From assembly GCA_027704905.1 (NCBI GenBank), contig CM050999.1, positions 5,668,201 through 5,732,200 on the forward strand: DNA of 64,000 nucleotides. The letters run 5' to 3'. Below are positions 57,283-64,000 of the stretch, in pieces. Position numbers and translations under genes: made by a program. The stretch comes from Muraenolepis orangiensis (Eukaryota > Chordata > Actinopteri > Gadiformes > Muraenolepididae). Position 1 is the stretch's first letter. The number at the start of each line of letters is the position of its first letter. Below the pieces are notes generated by a model. It ran no database searches, had not been told where the DNA came from, and was given only the letters and a program-made list of their open reading frames with translations.

Positions 57283-60200
57283 ATACGGCTGTTGTTCAAG
57301 TCAAGTCAAGTCAAGTTTGTCACTTCACAGTTTACACAAGTATAAAGCAGTGAGTGAAAATGTGCAATACCCGACGACAGACAGCAGTTATAGCTAAAGT
57401 AATATAAAAAATTATAAAAAATAGAATAAAACTGAATAGAATTTAAAAAAAAATATATCGGCACAGAAAAAGAGCAATATGTATATATAAATCAATGTAA
57501 TAAAATATACATTGTTATATGCTATACGCCCTTGTTCAGCAGCCTGATGGCCTGACTGTGGAAGCTATCTCTGAGTCTATTTGTACGGCACTTGATACTG
57601 CGGTATCGCCTGCCTGACAGTAAAAGTGAATACAGTTCGTGGCTGGGGTGGGCAATGTCTTTTATGATGCGTTTGGCCTTGGCCACGCACCGCTGGTTGT
57701 ATATATCCAGGAGGGAGGGGAGCTCACCTCCAACGATATTCTGGGCCGTCCGTACCACCCTTTGAAGCGCTCTGCGCTCGAGTGCGGTGCAGTTCCCGTA
57801 CCAGGCGGTGATACACCCTGTAAGAACACTCTCGATGGTGCCGGTATAGAATGTTCTCAGGATGCGGGTTCCATGCTGAATTTCCTCAGACGCCTGAGGA
57901 AATACAGGCGTTGTTGGGCCCTTTTCACCATGTGTGTGGTGTGCGTGGACCATGTGAGGTCCTCGGAGATGTGCACGCCAAGGAACTTGAAGCTGCTGAC
58001 CCTCTCTACTGCAACACCGTCGATGGAGATAGGGCTGTGCTCTCCTCTCTGCTTCCTGAAGTCCACGATAAGCTCCTTGGTCTTCTTGACGTTGAGGGCG
58101 AGGCTGTTCTCCTGGCACCACTGCTCCAGCGATCCGACCTCCTCCCTGTAGGCTGTATCGTCGTCGCGGCGATCAGGCCATCACTGTCGTGTCGTCAGCA
58201 AACTTGATGATGACGTTGGAGCTGTGCATAGCCATGCAGTCGTGGGTGTAGAGGGAGTAGAGGAGAGGGCTCAGCACGCATCCCTGGGGGGCTCTCGTGT
58301 TGAGGGTCAGTGGCTCTGAGGTGGTGCTGCCCATCCTCACCACCTGGCGGCGGTCCGACAGGAGGTCCAGTATCCAGCTGCACGTGGATGGGGGCACGCC
58401 TAGACCTCTAAGCTTGGTGTCGAGCTTGGCAGGAACTATTGTGTTGAACGCTGAGCTGTAGTCCACAAACAGCATTCACACATAACAGTTCTTTCCCTCC
58501 AGGTGGGAAAGGGCAGTGTGGAGGGCCATGGCAATTGCGTCGTCTGTGGATCTGTTTTGACGATATGCAAATTGCCATGGGTCCAGTGTGGCAGGTAACA
58601 CGGAGCAAATAAAGTCCTTGACCAACCTCTCGAAGCATTTGCTGACAATCGAGGTGAGGGCTACAGGTCTATAGTCATTCAGGCATGTTGCCTTGGGCTG
58701 TTTAGGGACAGGCACGATAGTGGACATCTTGAAGACCGCGGGAACAACAGCCTGGGACAGGGAGAGGTTGAAGATGTCTGCAAAGACTCCTGCCAACTGG
58801 TCTGCGCATGCTCTGAGGACGCGGCGTTCACGCGGCGTTCACGTCGAACCGAGCAAAAAATGTATTTAGCTCTCCTGGGAGGGAGGTAGAGGAGTTCTCT
58901 ACACAACTGGTTCTCCAAGTTTGTTATCGTCTGTAGCCCCTGCCACATACCCCTTGCGTCGTGGCTCTTGAATTTCTCCTCCACTCTGTCCTCTCCATAC
59001 TCCCGCTTGGCAGTGACGATGGTCTTACGGAGGTCGTAACGGGCTCTCGTATATTCCTCCATATTCCCGGAGCCAAAGGCGGTGTTACGCGCGTGGACAT
59101 CGCCGTTAATCCACGGTTTCTGGTTGGGATATATCCGAACCAACTTGGTCGGAACAACGTTATCTATGCACTTCTTGATGAACCCGGTGACCGACGACGC
59201 GTACTCGTTGATGTTATTGTCCGAGGCAACTCGGAACATGTGCCAGTCAGCGTGATCAAAACAATCCTGCAGCATAGAGTCCGATTGGTCCAACCAGCAT
59301 TGGACCTCCCTCAAAGCGATCGGTTGCTGCTTCAGTCTCTGCCTATAGGCAGCTATAGCAGCTGGATAGAGCGGTGGTCTGATTTGCCAAACGGTGGGCA
59401 GAGGAGGGCCTTGTAGCCATCACGGAAGGGGGTGTAGCAGTGGTCGAGGATCCGCTCGCCCCGTGTGTTGCTCGTTATGTGTTGGTAGAACTTCGGGAGA
59501 ACCTTCTTCAGGTTCGCCTTGTTGAAGTCCGCCACCACGATGAGAGCAGCCTCAGGGTGTGCCGACTCCTGTTCGCTGATAGCACCATACAGTTCCTTCA
59601 GCGCTGTGTCCGTGTTGGCTTGTGGGGGAATGTAAACAGCGGTCACGGTTACCGCTGTAAACTCCCGAGGTAGCCAGTATGGACGGCACATAAGCATCAG
59701 GTACTTCAGGTCCGGGGAACAGAAAGACTTGAGGGGATGTACATGACTTTGGTTGCACCAAGATCTGTTTATCATGAGACATACCCCCCCTCCGCGATCT
59801 TTACCGGAGAGAGCCTTTGTTCTGTCTGCCTGGAAAATCCCGTCGGCTCGATAGCTGCGTCGGTAACCCCCTCCGACATCCATGTCTCCGTAAGGCAGAT
59901 GATACAGTTGTCCTTAGTTTCCCGGTGGAATTGAATATGAGCCTGTAGCTCGCTTAACTTATTGTCCAGAGACTGTACATTAGCCAGTAGAATGGTGGGT
60001 AGTGGGGGGCGATCGGATCGACATCTCAGCCTGACGAGCACGCCGGCTCGCTTCCCTCGCTTCTTCCTACGACGCTTGCGTGTAATCGTGCCCAAGATGG
60101 TCCGAGATAATCCAGCTGTGACTTCGGGCGGGACGTCAGAGTCGAAAGAATGAAAAAACTCCGGTAGGCGGCGAGCGACTGTCGATCTGATCTCCAGAAG

Positions 60201-60318
60201 TGTGCAAAAGTTAGAAATGAACGTGCTGCTAACTTCCTGAACAAAGATAGTTGCGATAAAAAGAATAAATAACAAAAAACTGCGTCGCGACACGGCAGCC
60301 ATCTTGTACGGCGCCATA
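57283..60318 (-). mobile_element. Near-full-length non-LTR retrotransposon (Rex1/L2/CR1-like), minus strand
   Basis: A 3.04-kb element bounded by a 24-bp target-site duplication. The 5' end (right side) begins GGCGCCGTACAAGATGGCTG. A single long but broken ORF follows, then an AT-rich 3' UTR with AATAAA-like signals (57340-57540) and a TTGAC pentamer tail (57294-57322). Size, one-ORF layout and simple-repeat tail fit Jockey-group LINEs of fish. The exact clade needs a tree. Confidence 0.88.
57530..60300 (-). pseudogene. Endonuclease/reverse transcriptase polyprotein of the LINE, multiply disrupted
   Basis: Encodes the enzyme that nicks the target and copies the element RNA into DNA. In order: a basic N-terminal leader with KRRRKKRGKRAG; apurinic-type endonuclease motifs LLANVQSLDNK, LTETWMS, VYIPPQAN, VVADFNKAN and GKSDHRS; RT motifs NDYRPVALTSIVSKCFERLV, WQFAYRQNRSTDDA, FVDYSSAFNTI, APQGCVLSPLLY and the catalytic FADDTT; then FKFLGVHISEDLTWS, QRLYFLRRLRKF and a C-terminus SGRRYRSIKCRTNRLRDSF. 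Disruptions: frameshifts near 59840, 59358, 58821-58842 (11-bp tandem duplication) and 58170 (single-base loss), and a TGA at 58476-58478 directly before the FVDYSSAF block. All catalytic boxes remain recognisable, so inactivation is fairly recent. Confidence 0.88.
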
Positions 60319-60342
60319 CTCTGGTCATGGAGCACCAGTTCT
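60319..60342. repeat. Target-site duplication of LINE, right copy
   Basis: CTCTGGTCATGGAGCACCAG continuing TTCT differs from the left copy at two positions. Confidence 0.75.
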
Positions 60343-61388
60343 CTAGTTGCACCTTTCTACTGCATATACAGCCCTGTTTTATGAAAAGCCCTTATTTCCA
60401 GCAGAACAATACTTGTTTAATTAACTTCCTTATGCCGTATGGGTTTGCAGCTGTCCTCTGTGAAACACATATGGACACATTTGTAATCGCGATAATTATT
60501 ATATTTTCAAACAATATGATTGTTGAACCTATAATTACCTGCTAAATTAATAACCTGTCGTTTGTGACCAAGCAACTGATAGCTGATGATTGTAAACACA
60601 AGTTGCAGCACAATATCACTTCTTGCTCTTCAAATGTTCATTTATGTTTTCCTGTTAAAGCATACTAAATCAAACACTTTGCCTGATAATGTAAATGAAA
60701 TGCTATAACAGTCTGTCATGTCAATGTACAACTTATTGAGGTGTATCACTCAAAAACAAAGGCTTTGAAAGAAGTGAAATGTGACAGTTGTCTATTGAAT
60801 CAGTTCTATCAACGCCAGCTGCTTCGTGTTGTTCACACATCATCGTCACAACGACACATGTTCAGGTGATTTCTAAGATTTGACAGGCTGAAAATATTAA
60901 GACTTTTCCCCTCCTCTTGGAACTCTATCTGAACTGATGTTAACCCCTATGGTTAAGCCGATGGAAGCAATATTGCCTTTAAATGATCTATTATTTCCCG
61001 ATAATTATATTAAGTACCCCTAATTTCTAGAGATTAAACAATTAAATAGGTATTTTAGGCCACAGAGACGTAACAGTAGGTGTAGCATAATGACGCACAC
61101 CTGTGTTTCACCTATTTGATTAAGACATCAGTGCTCAGAATGAACCTAGAGATGAATGAAATACCCAACGCTTCAGGCCTCTTGGGGATTAAATGTGTTT
61201 AAAGAGAATGGTTTAACATGCCGCAAATTCACCAGAGAAACCATGAGGTCCCTGGATGTCATTAGCTGTCGAATATTCAGACAGGATGACAGGAACCTCC
61301 CAGCACACTCAGATTGGTGTGTCGGCCTGGAATAGGAAATTGAGCCTCTGATAATTGGTGTCTATGGACTTGGTCATTTATATGATTG

Positions 61389-61389
<1 letters not shown>
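60343..61389. other. AT-rich unique sequence, no gene seen
   Basis: No recognisable feature. Confidence 0.5.

Positions 61390-61413
<24 letters not shown>
61390..61413. repeat. (CA)12 microsatellite
   Basis: Short CA array. Confidence 0.93.
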
Positions 61414-61420
<7 letters not shown>

Positions 61421-61539
61421 GTGTTGAATGAAGATGTAGAAATGTGGGAATCAAACATCAGACCTGGTCGACACTTTGGTAGGCGTCTCTCTCCGTTCCC
61501 CTGTTAGCTTGTTTGTGTGTGTGTACCTATGTAACACCA

Positions 61540-62940
<1,401 letters not shown>

Positions 62941-63127
62941 AAGAAGATAACATGATACCATGTATGAAGAAGTGCTATTGAAGACATAAGGAGCCTCTTG
63001 GCGGTGCTACAGATATGAGGGTTATGAAATATTAAAAATCTCTAGAAAAAAAAATGTACATCCATCATCAAACTCTTAAAACCATGTGACTGATAGTGTG
63101 CGCCCCCACCACTACCAATCAAGTCTA

Positions 63128-64000
<873 letters not shown>

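Overview
This is eukaryotic, non-coding-rich DNA, most likely from a ray-finned (teleost) fish. The evidence is the very dense long dinucleotide microsatellites (CA, GA and AT arrays, many over 100 bp), tRNA-headed SINEs with a shared core and tail, several decayed L2/CR1/Rex-type LINEs with microsatellite tails, hAT-, Harbinger- and P-like DNA transposon remnants, and an LTR retrotransposon fragment. There are no bacterial operons, CRISPR arrays or prokaryotic genes. The species cannot be named from the sequence.

Only one host coding segment is reasonably supported: a probable first exon on the + strand (ATG at 2384, splice donor after 2447). It encodes a hydrophobic signal-peptide-like N-terminus and ends in a phase-1 intron with a consensus GTAAGT donor. 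No further exon of this gene could be recognised, so the remaining ~61 kb is best read as a very long first intron or as intergenic DNA. The gene is not identified.

Layout. 1-2.4 kb: microsatellites and the putative promoter/5' UTR with a (GA)n tract and (AAG)10. 2.4-8.9 kb: inverted CA/GT arrays, a SINE, a TIR-flanked element with an internal 31-bp minisatellite, a 54-bp minisatellite and LINE tails. 9-32 kb: mostly unique sequence broken by long microsatellites, a SINE, a Harbinger-like Myb/SANT remnant, a 1-kb CTA/CTG trinucleotide array and two C-rich arrays. 32.8-34.6 kb: a nested block, with a TIR-bounded P-like element carrying a broken THAP domain, an 80-bp tandem duplication and a hAT-like insertion. 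39.9-45.2 kb: two LTR-like copies in the same orientation around an L2-type LINE whose ORF end has expanded into a 23-bp minisatellite, plus a gag-like fragment. 46 kb: a perfect 51-bp inverted repeat and short tandem arrays. 52.6-54.8 kb: a second LINE remnant holding a 29-copy 46-bp minisatellite. 57.3-60.3 kb: a nearly full-length but broken LINE flanked by a ~24-bp target-site duplication. 60.3-64 kb: AT-rich unique sequence and long GA arrays.

No set of genes in this window works together as a pathway, and I found no convincing new biological system. The most interesting structures are minisatellites born inside LINE coding sequence (two independent loci), the THAP/TIR element with nested insertions, the large hairpin at 46 kb, and the unidentified signal-peptide exon.
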